Positions 1-7,972 of a stretch of 64,000 bases of DNA are shown piece by piece (within the stretch, counting starts at the first letter, position 1; each line of letters opens with the position of its first letter). The translations under genes and the position numbers were made by a program. The notes beneath the pieces are model-generated. The model was not told where the DNA came from, ran no database searches, and was given only the letters and a program-made list of their open reading frames with translations. Source of the stretch: Kutzneria buriramensis (GTDB lineage: Bacteria > Actinomycetota > Actinomycetes > Mycobacteriales > Pseudonocardiaceae); the NCBI RefSeq assembly GCF_003387475.1, contig NZ_QUNO01000003.1, positions 620,001 through 684,000 on the forward strand, written 5' to 3'.

Positions 1-369
1 CAGCACCGGCTCAAGCGCCAACTGGTGCACCTGGCCAGCGGGTTGGCGCTGTGCGGGCTGGTGCTGCTGATGCTGTCGCTGGCGTCGGCGCTGATGCTGA
101 TCCTGGACGTGGTGCTGGGCCAGGAATGGGCCGGCATCCTCACCGCGGCGATCGTCAGCTGGTTTTGCGTGTGGTGGTACATCGTGCCGCTCTGGTTGCG
201 CTGGTGCCGGGGGCAGTCGCCCAGGGTGCGCCGCCGCACGACCCCCGCCCCGCATCCGGTGCGGGGCCAGCGGGTTCGGCCCGGCCAGCACGTCGCGCCC
301 GGTCACCTGACGCCCGGTCCCGTCCCGCCGGGCCACCACGGCCAGCACACGCTGCCCGGGCAGCGCTGA
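1..369 (+). CDS. DUF6328-like membrane protein, C-terminal part (cut by window edge)
   Basis: The reading frame is open from base 1, so the true start lies left of the window. The visible part begins QHRLKRQLVHLASG and carries two hydrophobic segments (about residues 12-33 and 40-58). A basic, Pro/Gly/His-rich tail of about 55 residues follows. The charged cytoplasmic stretch followed by two helices with FDVVLG-like spacing resembles the end of the DUF6328 family, which are small multi-pass membrane proteins of unknown function. The match is from memory of the family, so it is tentative. The gene converges on the LAL regulator, and a strong hairpin separates the two. Confidence 0.55.
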   Translation, partial: QHRLKRQLVHLASGLALCGLVLLMLSLASALMLILDVVLGQEWAGILTAAIVSWFCVWWYIVPLWLRWCRGQSPRVRRRTTPAPHPVRGQRVRPGQHVAPGHLTPGPVPPGHHGQHTLPGQR

Positions 370-459
370 GACCACCCGAATCCGCTCGCCCGAAACCCCG
401 ACCCGCGCGGCGGTGCTGCGGCGCGGCCCCGCCGTCGCGCGATGTTCGGGCAAGCGGAG

Positions 460-501
460 CCGGTGCCGGCCAGGTCAAGCCTCCGACCTGGCCGGCGCCG
501 G
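460..501. terminator. Hairpin terminator between convergent genes
   Basis: Arms 460-476 and 485-501 pair over 17 bases with one mismatch (a G-U pair in one RNA) around an 8-base loop. It lies between the stop of the membrane-protein gene and the stop of the LAL regulator and could serve both strands. Confidence 0.7.
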
Positions 502-513
502 TGTGTCGTCGTG

Positions 514-3207
514 TCAGCCCGATGCCGCCTGCCGCAGGCTCGCCTCGCGGGCGATGTCCGTACGGGTGCGCACCTGCAACTTGGCCAGGATGTGCGAGAC
601 GTGCGTGGTCACGGTGCGGCGCGACACGAACAGCCGCTCGGCGATCTGCGGGTTGGACAGGCCGGCCACCACCAGCTGGGCCACGGTCGCCTCGGCCGGG
701 GTGAGGCTGTCCCATCCGGTCTTGGCCCGGCGGTGCTTGACCTTCGGCCCACGGCGCAGGCCCAGCCCACGCAGCGACGACTGCGCCCGCGCCAGCTGCC
801 ACTCGGCGCCGAGTTCGGCGTACAGGTCCAGCGCCCGGGACGCGGCCGCCCGCGCCGAGCTCGATTGTCCATTGTGGACGAACGCGGTCGCCGCCGCCTC
901 CAACGCCTTGGCCCGGGCCAGCGGCAGTCCGCACTCCCGGTACGCGGTTGCGGCGTGCAGCAGCTCCTCGCCGTCCCCGTCGACGAGGCCGCGGCAGTAC
1001 GCGGCGGCCCCGATCCGGTGCCTCACCTCGGAATCGGCGGCGAGCGCGACGACCCGCTCGGTCGTCGTCCGCGCGGTGTCGAGATCGCCGACGGCCATCG
1101 CGAGCCGGACGATCTCCGGCAGCACGTCGTCCTCGGCCGAGCCGCGCAACGCGGCCAGCGCGTCGGCCGGCCGTCCGGCCTGTTCCAGCTCCAGGCCGGT
1201 GAGCAGCACCAGTTGCAGCACGGACCGTTCGCCCAGCTGCGCACCGCTGGCACGGGCGATGTCCAGGTGCCGCGCGGCGGCCACGTGATCGCCGCGGTGC
1301 AGCTGGATCAGCGCCGCGATGCCGTGGTCGCAGGCCGCGACCACTGGGTTCTTCAACTCGTCGGCGACCAGGTCCACGTCCACCAGCGCGTCGTCCCAGC
1401 AGCCCGAGTCGTACGACAGTTGTACGAGGGCGCTCTGCGCCTGCGCCAGCCGGACCGTGTTGCCGACGTGCTCGGCCAGCTGACGGACGTCCCGGGCGGC
1501 TGCCACCGCCTCGTCGCAGCGGTCGACGCCGCCCAGCGCCACCGCGCGGTTGATCCGCAGCAGCAGGCTCAACTCGGCGGTCGCGCCGTCCCGGCCGATC
1601 ACCCGCACCGCGTGGTCGAGCAGCTCCAGCGCGGCCGACATGTTGCCGCGCCCGATGAGCACGATGCTCCGCACGTGCAGCGACCAGCCGACGACCCACT
1701 CGTCGCCGGGCGCGGCGTCGGCGGCGTCGAGGGCGGCCTTCTCGGCCGCGTCGGCATCGCCGAGATTCCAGTGCGCACGGGCGGTCAGCACCAGCAGTCG
1801 CGCGCGGACGCGGCCGGTGGTCTCCGGATCCGACAGCGCGCGGTCGAGCTCGACCAGCGACTGCGCGACCCGGCCGCTCATGCTCCGGCACTGCAACAGA
1901 ATGTGGTGCAGCCACACGATCTGCACCGGGTCGGCGGACAGCGCGAGCGCCCGGGTGGCGATCTGCTCGGCCTCGTCGAAGTCGCCGGTCTTGTAGAGGG
2001 CGTCGGCGAACCGGCTGGCCAGCGACAGCCGCCGGGGACCCCAGCGCGGCGCGCCCAGCACCCGACGGAGCAGGTCCACGGCCGCCGACGGGGACTGGCC
2101 GATGAGCGCGCCGGCGTTGTCGCACAACCATTCCACGGTCCAGTCGTCGTGGCCGGACGACACCAGCAGCTGCTTGGCGACCCGCTCCACGGGCGCGCCG
2201 GCGTCGGCCAGCAGCCGCGCCGCCTCGAGGTGCCAGGCGGCGCGCACCGGCGGCGACATCCGCTCGTACAGCGCGGACCGCACGAGCCCGTGCCGGAAGG
2301 ACAGGCCGTCGCCGGACTCGACGAGCACGCCGGCGGCGATGGCCTCGTCCAGCGCGGGCAGCAGCTCCACCACCGACCGGCCGAGGACCACGCCCAGGTC
2401 GGCCACGGAGAACACGACGCCGATCAGGGTGGCGGCGCGCAGCACGTGCCTGGTCTGCTCGGACAGAAAGTCCAGCCGGTGGTCGATGGCGGCGGCCAGC
2501 GAGCCCGGCCGGGCCGCGCCGCCCGCCACCGCGGTGACGAGTTCCGTTGCGTACAAGGGGTTTCCGGCCGCGCCCTCGGCGTGGGTGAGCAACTCGCCCG
2601 ACGGCTGCGCGCCGACCAGCGCGGCGACGAGCTCGCCGATCGCGTCCGCGGGCAGCGGACCGAGGCTGACCTGGCCGTCGGCGCCGAGCTGCCGCCACAG
2701 CAAGGCCAGGTCGTCCCGCACCGGGACCGGCCGCAGCGTGCCGATCAGCAGCAGTGGCAGCTGGTCCACGAGCTTCACCAGCCGGCTGACCACCGTGACG
2801 GTGACCTTGTCGGCCCACTGGAGGTCATCGAGCGCAAGCACCACCGGGCCGTCGGCGCACAGCTCCTCGACCATGCCGAGCACGCGTTCCGCCGCCACCG
2901 CGGTCGGGTCGACGACGGTGGGCACCTCGCCCCGCAGCAGCCGCAGCACCGCCTGCCCCTCGTCGGAGCGCTCCGCCCGCAACGCCTCCAGCAGCGGCAA
3001 CAGGGGCAGCAGCTGCCCCAACTCGTCGCCCGCGCCCCAGAACACGCGGCTGCCGTTGTCCAGGGCGGCGTCGCACACCGCGCGCAGCAGGGTCGTCTTG
3101 CCGATGCCGGGCTCGCCGTCGACGAGCGTCACGCCGCCACGGCCACCGGCGAGTTCACGCACTCGGGCGGTCAGCCGGGCCAGCTCGCGACTCCGCCCGA
3201 TCAGCAT
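514..3207 (-). CDS. Large ATP-binding LuxR-family transcriptional regulator (LAL)
   Basis: This is a protein of about 897 residues. The N-terminus MLIGRSRELARL leads into a STAND-type ATPase with Walker A GEPGIGKTT (about residues 31-39) and Walker B VVLALDDLQWAD (about residue 120). A long helical, TPR-like middle follows. The last 63 residues form a LuxR-type helix-turn-helix (LTPAEATVAQLVVAGLSNPQ...). Size and order are typical of LAL/MalT-like activators, which hydrolyse ATP, oligomerise after sensing a ligand and activate transcription. The start is the ATG at 3207, because the protein then begins exactly at the family N-terminus; an upstream TTG at 3243 would add 12 atypical residues. 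It is divergent from a small secreted-peptide gene, which is the obvious candidate target. The ligand is unknown. Confidence 0.9.
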   Translation of the reverse strand: MLIGRSRELARLTARVRELAGGRGGVTLVDGEPGIGKTTLLRAVCDAALDNGSRVFWGAGDELGQLLPLLPLLEALRAERSDEGQAVLRLLRGEVPTVVDPTAVAAERVLGMVEELCADGPVVLALDDLQWADKVTVTVVSRLVKLVDQLPLLLIGTLRPVPVRDDLALLWRQLGADGQVSLGPLPADAIGELVAALVGAQPSGELLTHAEGAAGNPLYATELVTAVAGGAARPGSLAAAIDHRLDFLSEQTRHVLRAATLIGVVFSVADLGVVLGRSVVELLPALDEAIAAGVLVESGDGLSFRHGLVRSALYERMSPPVRAAWHLEAARLLADAGAPVERVAKQLLVSSGHDDWTVEWLCDNAGALIGQSPSAAVDLLRRVLGAPRWGPRRLSLASRFADALYKTGDFDEAEQIATRALALSADPVQIVWLHHILLQCRSMSGRVAQSLVELDRALSDPETTGRVRARLLVLTARAHWNLGDADAAEKAALDAADAAPGDEWVVGWSLHVRSIVLIGRGNMSAALELLDHAVRVIGRDGATAELSLLLRINRAVALGGVDRCDEAVAAARDVRQLAEHVGNTVRLAQAQSALVQLSYDSGCWDDALVDVDLVADELKNPVVAACDHGIAALIQLHRGDHVAAARHLDIARASGAQLGERSVLQLVLLTGLELEQAGRPADALAALRGSAEDDVLPEIVRLAMAVGDLDTARTTTERVVALAADSEVRHRIGAAAYCRGLVDGDGEELLHAATAYRECGLPLARAKALEAAATAFVHNGQSSSARAAASRALDLYAELGAEWQLARAQSSLRGLGLRRGPKVKHRRAKTGWDSLTPAEATVAQLVVAGLSNPQIAERLFVSRRTVTTHVSHILAKLQVRTRTDIAREASLRQAASG
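867..879. repeat. GTCCA-N3-YGGAC palindrome, copy 1
   Basis: GTCCATTGTGGAC lies inside the LAL gene, where it uses codons (AAT, GGA, CAA) otherwise rare in this window. It is one of at least eight copies of the same 13-base palindrome. Confidence 0.5.
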
Positions 3208-3403
3208 GCGCGCCAGAATACAACAAAAACGCGAGTTGAACAAGGCATTTCATTTATCAGAACTATTCGAGGTGAACGCCGGGCGACACAATTGCTGCCG
3301 ACTGTTCACGCCCCGCTGGTTCGAGCGTCACGCGACTACTGCCACCCTTAGCGATGAATCGCGCACCACCTGTGTACTGATTTGTAATCACCACGGAGGA
3401 ACA

Positions 3404-3535
3404 ATGCGCTTCACCATGGCCGTCGTGGCGCTCGCGCTCGCCATCTTCGCTGGTGCAGGTGCTGTCGCCGCCGCGGCGACGACGCACCAGGCCGCCGTTT
3501 CCGCGGCGCCCGCCATCGGCACCCCGTACGACTAG
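3404..3535 (+). CDS. Small secreted peptide (43 residues)
   Basis: The ATG at 3404 follows a strong ribosome binding site (GGAGGA at 3395-3400, 3 bases before the start). The product begins MRFTMAVVALALAIFAG and looks like a signal peptide running to about residue 25, with AAAA near a probable cleavage site. The predicted mature part is only about 18 residues (TTHQAAVSAAPAIGTPYD). No family is recognised. It is transcribed divergently from the LAL regulator across an unusually A+T-rich gap (3208-3403). It could be an exported signal or a small envelope peptide; function is not shown. The good Shine-Dalgarno and signal-peptide architecture support that it is real. Confidence 0.7.
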   Translation: MRFTMAVVALALAIFAGAGAVAAAATTHQAAVSAAPAIGTPYD

Positions 3536-3544
3536 TCGGTGAAT

Positions 3545-4804
3545 TCAACCACGATCTTTCGACGTTGTGCGCCCCAGCAATGACGCTGGGCGAACGGCCG
3601 CGCCGCCGAATCGGGAACGTGCCGAGTCGGCGGCCTGGTCCGCTTCCCGCCAGCCCCGCTCGGGCGCGTCGATGAGCAGTTGTTCACCGATCTCGGACGC
3701 CTGCGCCAATTGCTCCACCCGTACGCCGATCAGCCGAACGGCGCCATACGGAACGTTCTCGAGGAGTAGTTTCACGGCGGCTTGATAGACCTCCTGGGTG
3801 ACATCCGTGGCCACCGGCAGGGTGCGCGATCGCGTGATGGTGGTGAAGTCCTCGAACCGCACCTTGATCGACACGGTCCGGCCGCGCAGCCCCCGCGCCC
3901 GCAGCGTCGTCGCGGTCCGCTCGGACAGGTGCAGCAGCTCCCGCTTGAGCAGCTCCCGGTCGTGGTGGTCGACCTCGAACGTCTCCTCGGCGCCGATGGA
4001 CTTCTCCGCCGAGTCCGGCACCACCGGCCGCGAGTCGAACCCGTTGGCCAGCGCGTACAGGTGATCGGCCGCCGCCACCCCGACCACGCGCCGCAGCCGC
4101 GTCACCGGCGCGGCCGCCACGTCTCCGACGGTCTTCAGGTCGATCCGGTCCAGCGCCTCGGCGGTGCGGCCGCCGACGCCCCACAGCGCCGACACCGGCA
4201 GCGGGTGCAGGAACTCCAGCATCTGTGGCTTGGGCACCACCACCATGCCGTCCGGCTTGGCCAGGCCCGAGGCCAGCTTGGCGACGAACTTGGTGGACGC
4301 CACTCCGACCGAGCAGTTCACCCCGGTCCCGGCCAGCACGTCCTCGCGCAGCTTCGCGCCGATCCGCGACGGCGTCGTGCGCAGCCGCCGCAGCGCGCCG
4401 GAGACGTCCAGGAACGCCTCGTCCAGGCTGAGCGGCTCGACCAGCGGCGTGATCTCCCGGAACAGGTTCATGACCGTGCGGGACGCCTCGGTGTACAGGG
4501 AGAAGGTTGGCGGGATGAACACCGCGTGCGGGCACAGCCGGCGGGCGCGCGTGGTCGGCATCGCCGAGCGCACGCCGAAGCCGCGGGCGATGTAGTTGGC
4601 CGACGACACCACGCCCCGGTTGCCGGTGCCGCCGACGATCACCGGTTTGTCCCTCAGCTCCGGCCGCTCCCGGATCTCCACCGACGCGTAGAAGGCGTCC
4701 ATGTCGACGTGCAGGATCGGGCAGCCGTCGTCGTCCGGCCACACGGTGTCCGAGACTCGGAACCGCTCCACCAGGCCGCGCGGCAGGTTCCCGCTGCGCC
4801 CCAT
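3545..4804 (-). CDS. dinB: DNA polymerase IV (Y-family translesion polymerase)
   Basis: The 419-residue protein has the Y-family hallmarks: DMDAFYASVE near residue 37 with the first catalytic Asp, SLDEAFLDV with the catalytic Asp-Glu pair around residue 135, then helix-hairpin-helix and little-finger regions. It copies damaged templates and causes error-prone bypass. The start is the ATG at 4804 (MGRSGNLPRGLVERF), matching usual actinobacterial DinB N-termini; the open frame upstream does not look like DinB. A near-perfect SOS box lies 12 bases upstream, so LexA control is likely. It is a single-gene unit, divergent from the sedolisin gene. Confidence 0.95.
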   Translation of the reverse strand: MGRSGNLPRGLVERFRVSDTVWPDDDGCPILHVDMDAFYASVEIRERPELRDKPVIVGGTGNRGVVSSANYIARGFGVRSAMPTTRARRLCPHAVFIPPTFSLYTEASRTVMNLFREITPLVEPLSLDEAFLDVSGALRRLRTTPSRIGAKLREDVLAGTGVNCSVGVASTKFVAKLASGLAKPDGMVVVPKPQMLEFLHPLPVSALWGVGGRTAEALDRIDLKTVGDVAAAPVTRLRRVVGVAAADHLYALANGFDSRPVVPDSAEKSIGAEETFEVDHHDRELLKRELLHLSERTATTLRARGLRGRTVSIKVRFEDFTTITRSRTLPVATDVTQEVYQAAVKLLLENVPYGAVRLIGVRVEQLAQASEIGEQLLIDAPERGWREADQAADSARSRFGGAAVRPASLLGRTTSKDRG

Positions 4805-4816
4805 TGCCCACACCCC

Positions 4817-4832
4817 TCGATCACACGTTCGA
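4817..4832. promoter_or_regulatory. LexA (SOS) box upstream of dinB
   Basis: TCGATC-ACAC-GTTCGA differs at one position from the actinobacterial SOS consensus TCGAAC-N4-GTTCGA. It lies 12 bases before the dinB start and downstream of a TAGACT hexamer (minus strand, 4846-4851) that could be the -10. Confidence 0.65.
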
Positions 4833-4980
4833 CGTTGTCGCGCCGAGTCTAGCGTCGGGGACTGACAAAAACGCAGGTCGTAACTGTGAGTGCCAACAGT
4901 CGTTTGGCGGAGTGTCACCCGTGAGGGCGACACGAGACGATCCAGTTTCGGTACGTGACGCGAGTCACCTAGGAGGCGGA

Positions 4981-6225
4981 ATGTCACCCTGCGGCAGATC
5001 CCGATTCCTCGCAGTCCTCGCGCTGGCCGCCGCCGCGCTGATACCCCTGTCCTTCGCCGCGCCCGTCGCGCAGGCGGCCCCGCTGCTCTCCGGCGGCCTG
5101 GTCGACCTGGGCTGCGCCACGGCGAGCCACGCTCACTTCCACTGCCTGGGCAAGGCGATCAAGTCGCCCAACGGCCCCGGCCCGATGACCGTGACCACCC
5201 CCGTCGGCCTCGCGCCGGCCGACATCCAGTCCGCCTACGGCCTCGCCGGCAAGACCTCCGGCGGCCGCACCGTGGCCATCGTGGACGCCATGGACGCGCC
5301 CACCGCCGAGGCCGACCTCGCCGTGTTCCGCAGCAAGCGCGGGCTGGCCCCGTGCACCACGGCCAACGGCTGCTTCAAGAAGGTCAACCAGAACGGCGCC
5401 ACCAGCCCGCTGCCGGCCGGCGACTACGGCTGGGCCGAGGAGATCAGCCTCGACCTGGACGCCGTCTCCTCGACCTGCCCCGACTGCCACATCCTGCTGG
5501 TGGAGGCCAGTTCCGCGGACACCGACCCGCTGATGACCGCGGTGGACACCGCCGCCAACACCCCCGGCGTGGTGGCCATCTCCAACAGCTACGGCGGCGC
5601 CGAGGACGGCACCATCACCGCCGCCGACGTGCACCTCAACCACCCCGGCATCGCCGTCACGGCGTCGTCCGGCGACTCCGGCTACGGCGTCAGCTGGCCG
5701 GCCTCCTCGCCGTACGTCACCGCGGTCGGCGGCACCACGCTGACCAAGGCCGCCGGCACCCCGCGCGGCTGGACCGAGAAGACCTGGTCCGGGGCCGGCA
5801 GCGGTTGCTCGACGATCGAGCCCAAGCCGGCGTGGCAGCACGACACCGGCTGTGCCAACCGCACCGTCGCCGACGTCTCCGCCGACGCCGACCCGGCGTC
5901 CGGCCTGGGCATCTACGACACGTACAACAGCTGCGGCACCAGCTCGTTCTGCGACTTCCTGATCGCGCTGGGCCTGGCCCAGGGCGCCGACGGCTGGGTG
6001 CAGGTCGGCGGCACCAGCCTGTCGTCGCCGATCATCGCCAGCGTGTACGCGCTGGCCGGCACCTCGGTCAACGCCGGCTCGTACCCGTACGCGCACACGT
6101 CCGGGCTCAACGACGTGACCACCGGCAACAACGGCAGTTGCGGCGGCACGTACCTGTGCACCGCGGGCCCCGGTTACGACGGGCCGACCGGCCTGGGCAC
6201 CCCGAACGGGACGTCCGGGTTCTGA
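4981..6225 (+). CDS. Secreted sedolisin-type (S53) serine peptidase without kumamolisin pro-domain
   Basis: The ATG at 4981 follows AGGAGGCGGA. Residues 1-31 form a signal peptide ending AQAAP. The catalytic domain carries the sedolisin set: Glu/Asp in WAEEISLDLDAV, the oxyanion Asp in SSGDSGYG, the nucleophile Ser in GGTSLSSP, and a C-terminal Ca-site-like YDGPTGLGTPNG. At 414 residues it is short for the family. Only about 70 residues precede the catalytic core, so the usual pro-kumamolisin activation domain is missing. Several closely spaced Cys pairs (CTTANGC, CPDC, CGTSSFC, CGGTYLC) suggest disulfides. The likely role is extracellular acid protein degradation. It converges on the methyltransferase with a shared hairpin. 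Confidence 0.85.
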   Translation: MSPCGRSRFLAVLALAAAALIPLSFAAPVAQAAPLLSGGLVDLGCATASHAHFHCLGKAIKSPNGPGPMTVTTPVGLAPADIQSAYGLAGKTSGGRTVAIVDAMDAPTAEADLAVFRSKRGLAPCTTANGCFKKVNQNGATSPLPAGDYGWAEEISLDLDAVSSTCPDCHILLVEASSADTDPLMTAVDTAANTPGVVAISNSYGGAEDGTITAADVHLNHPGIAVTASSGDSGYGVSWPASSPYVTAVGGTTLTKAAGTPRGWTEKTWSGAGSGCSTIEPKPAWQHDTGCANRTVADVSADADPASGLGIYDTYNSCGTSSFCDFLIALGLAQGADGWVQVGGTSLSSPIIASVYALAGTSVNAGSYPYAHTSGLNDVTTGNNGSCGGTYLCTAGPGYDGPTGLGTPNGTSGF

Positions 6226-6235
6226 CGCGGGCTGT

Positions 6236-6262
6236 GCCCGCCGGCCGTCACGGCCGGCGGGC
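6236..6262. terminator. Bidirectional hairpin terminator
   Basis: Perfect 13-base arms (6236-6248 and 6250-6262) flank a single base. It starts 11 bases after the sedolisin stop and contains the stop codon of the convergent methyltransferase. Confidence 0.75.
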
Positions 6263-6967
6263 CAGCGCGTGCAGCCGGGACGCCACGTCCCGCAGCGGCG
6301 GCTGCGTCGCCGCCGCCACCTCCAACTGCGCCAACGCCTCCGCCGTGCCCGGGCTGCCCTCCAGGACCGCGCCCGGCACCAGGTCCGAGACCACGCCGTA
6401 GCCCTGGAGCAGCTCCACGTCCAGGCCCGCGGCGCTCAGCGCCGTGCGCAGGGTGTCCACATCGAACCGGCGCTTGAGCGTGTCGCCGGGCAGCTGGCCC
6501 TCCGGGTCGTCCAGCAGCTGCCGGGCGTCCACCAGCCGGCCGGCCAGCACCCGGTTGATCAGCGCCGCATAACGGTTCGCCACCAACACGGACACCGCGC
6601 CGCCCGGGGCGGCCGCACCGGCCAGCTGGGACAGTGCCGCCGCGAGGTCGTCCACGACCTCCAGCACCCCGTGGCCCAGCACCAGGTCCGCGCCGCCGGC
6701 CGGGACCAGTTCGGACAGCGCGTCGCTGTCGCCCTGGACCGCCGTGACCTGCTCGGCCACACCGGCCTCGGCCGCCCGGCGCTGGAGCGTGGCCAGCGCG
6801 TTCGGGCTCGGATCGACCACCGTGACCAGGCAGCCGGCCGCGGCCAGCGGCACGGCCCACATGCCGGAACCGCCGCCCACGTCCAGCACGCGGGGCGGCT
6901 CGGCGTGGCGGCGGCGCACCGCGGCCAGCTCGGTGTCGAGCGCCAGACGGACGGCATCGGGTCGCAT
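6248..6967 (-). CDS. Class I SAM-dependent methyltransferase
   Basis: A 239-residue protein with a Rossmann SAM-binding motif VLDVGGGSGMWAVPLA near residue 26, followed by acidic VVDPS at strand 2 and LVLGHGVLEVVDD at motif post-II. This is the UbiE/Methyltransf_11 type, and the substrate is not deducible. Start ATG 6967. A TAGACT hexamer sits 7 bases upstream of it (6975-6980), so the mRNA is probably leaderless. It is divergent from parA with a gap of only 68 bases, so the two promoters lie back to back. Confidence 0.85.
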   Translation of the reverse strand: MRPDAVRLALDTELAAVRRRHAEPPRVLDVGGGSGMWAVPLAAAGCLVTVVDPSPNALATLQRRAAEAGVAEQVTAVQGDSDALSELVPAGGADLVLGHGVLEVVDDLAAALSQLAGAAAPGGAVSVLVANRYAALINRVLAGRLVDARQLLDDPEGQLPGDTLKRRFDVDTLRTALSAAGLDVELLQGYGVVSDLVPGAVLEGSPGTAEALAQLEVAAATQPPLRDVASRLHALARRP

Positions 6968-6974
6968 GGGCCCG

Positions 6975-6980
6975 AGTCTA
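6975..6980 (-). promoter_or_regulatory. -10 element for leaderless methyltransferase mRNA
   Basis: TAGACT on the minus strand lies 7 bases before the ATG. No Shine-Dalgarno intervenes. Confidence 0.5.
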
Positions 6981-7023
6981 TGGGTGTGCCGGTGTCGTGA
7001 TCTGCGCGGCTTGTCGGAGACCG

Positions 7024-7029
7024 TAGGCT
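7024..7029 (+). promoter_or_regulatory. -10 element for leaderless parA mRNA
   Basis: TAGGCT lies exactly 6 bases before the GTG at 7036, putting the transcription start on the start codon. Confidence 0.5.
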
Positions 7030-7035
7030 GCCCGT

Positions 7036-7971
7036 GTGCATACGGTTGCGGTGTTGAGCCTCAAGGGCGGTGTCGGCAAGACCACGGTTGCCCTGGGCCT
7101 GGCCTCGGCGGCGCTGCGCCGGGGTGTGCGCACCCTGGTGGTGGACCTGGACCCGCAGTGCAACTCGACGGCCACACTGGAGCCGGCCGAGACCGAGGCC
7201 ACCCTGTTCCACGTGCTCCAGAAGCCGACCCTGGAGGTCGTGCGCGCGGCGATCGCGCCCAGCGGCTGGGGCGAGGGCGTGGACGTGCTGGTCGGCGCCG
7301 AGGAGGTCGAGGGGCTCAACCACCCCGACCCCGGCACCAACAAGCTCAGCCGGCTGGAGAAGGCGCTGGCCACCGTGCACGACATGCTGGAGGAGGACGA
7401 GCAGCCGTACCAGCTGGTGCTGCTGGACTGCCCGCCCTCGCTGGGCCAGCTCACCCGGTCCGCGCTGGTCGCCGCCGACCGAGCGCTGCTCGTCACCGAG
7501 CCGACGATGTTCGCGGTGTCGGGCGTGCAGCGGGCGTTCGAGGCCGTGCAGGCCGAGCGGGAGGAGCACAACCCCGACCTCCAGCCGCTCGGCGTGGTCG
7601 TCAACCGGGTGCGGCCACGGTCGCACGAGCACCAGTTCCGCATCGACGAGCTGCGGGACATCTTCGGGCCGCTGGTGATGCCGGTCGCGCTGCCCGACCG
7701 GCTCGCCGTGCAGCAGGCCCAGGGCGCGTGCATGCCGATCCACATGTGGAACACGCCCGGCGCGCGGGAAGTGGCCCTGGCGTTCAACCTGCTGCTGGCG
7801 CGGGTGCTCCGGTCAAGCCGGAGGCGGACCCGCTCGGTCTTCGCCCAGGCCGAGGAGGAGGCCGTCGAAGAGGTCGAAACCGTGGAGGAGCAGACCGTCG
7901 AGGCCCCTGGGCCGGCCGCCGAGCCGGGCCCCGTCGGCCGGCCGCAGTTCATGGAACCGCACCTGCCCTGA
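7036..7971 (+). CDS. ParA/Soj-family ATPase (orphan)
   Basis: The 311-residue protein starts MHTVAVLSLKGGVGKTT, a deviant Walker A with the signature Lys. It continues with LVVDLDPQCNST (A' motif) and LVLLDCPPSLG (Walker B), the standard ParA/MinD fold. A Glu/Pro-rich tail of about 50 residues follows the ATPase domain. ParA ATPases position DNA or protein cargo. No parB or centromere-like repeat is nearby, so this is an orphan member rather than the chromosomal partition gene. The stop is one base from the start of the downstream glycosylase, so the two are co-transcribed. Confidence 0.85.
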   Translation: MHTVAVLSLKGGVGKTTVALGLASAALRRGVRTLVVDLDPQCNSTATLEPAETEATLFHVLQKPTLEVVRAAIAPSGWGEGVDVLVGAEEVEGLNHPDPGTNKLSRLEKALATVHDMLEEDEQPYQLVLLDCPPSLGQLTRSALVAADRALLVTEPTMFAVSGVQRAFEAVQAEREEHNPDLQPLGVVVNRVRPRSHEHQFRIDELRDIFGPLVMPVALPDRLAVQQAQGACMPIHMWNTPGAREVALAFNLLLARVLRSSRRRTRSVFAQAEEEAVEEVETVEEQTVEAPGPAAEPGPVGRPQFMEPHLP

Positions 7972-7972
7972 C

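Noticed and set aside
155-2818. Very long open frame antisense to the LAL gene frame
   Set aside because: Arg/Gly/Ala-only composition is typical of a shadow frame in high-G+C DNA; the LAL frame has full domain support.
4805-4987. 61-residue N-terminal extension of DinB
   Set aside because: It covers the SOS box and promoter and is not DinB-like; the ATG at 4804 fits the family.
7036-7971. Chromosome partition locus or plasmid origin at parA
   Set aside because: No parB, no centromere-like repeats and no replication initiator nearby; it is an orphan ParA.
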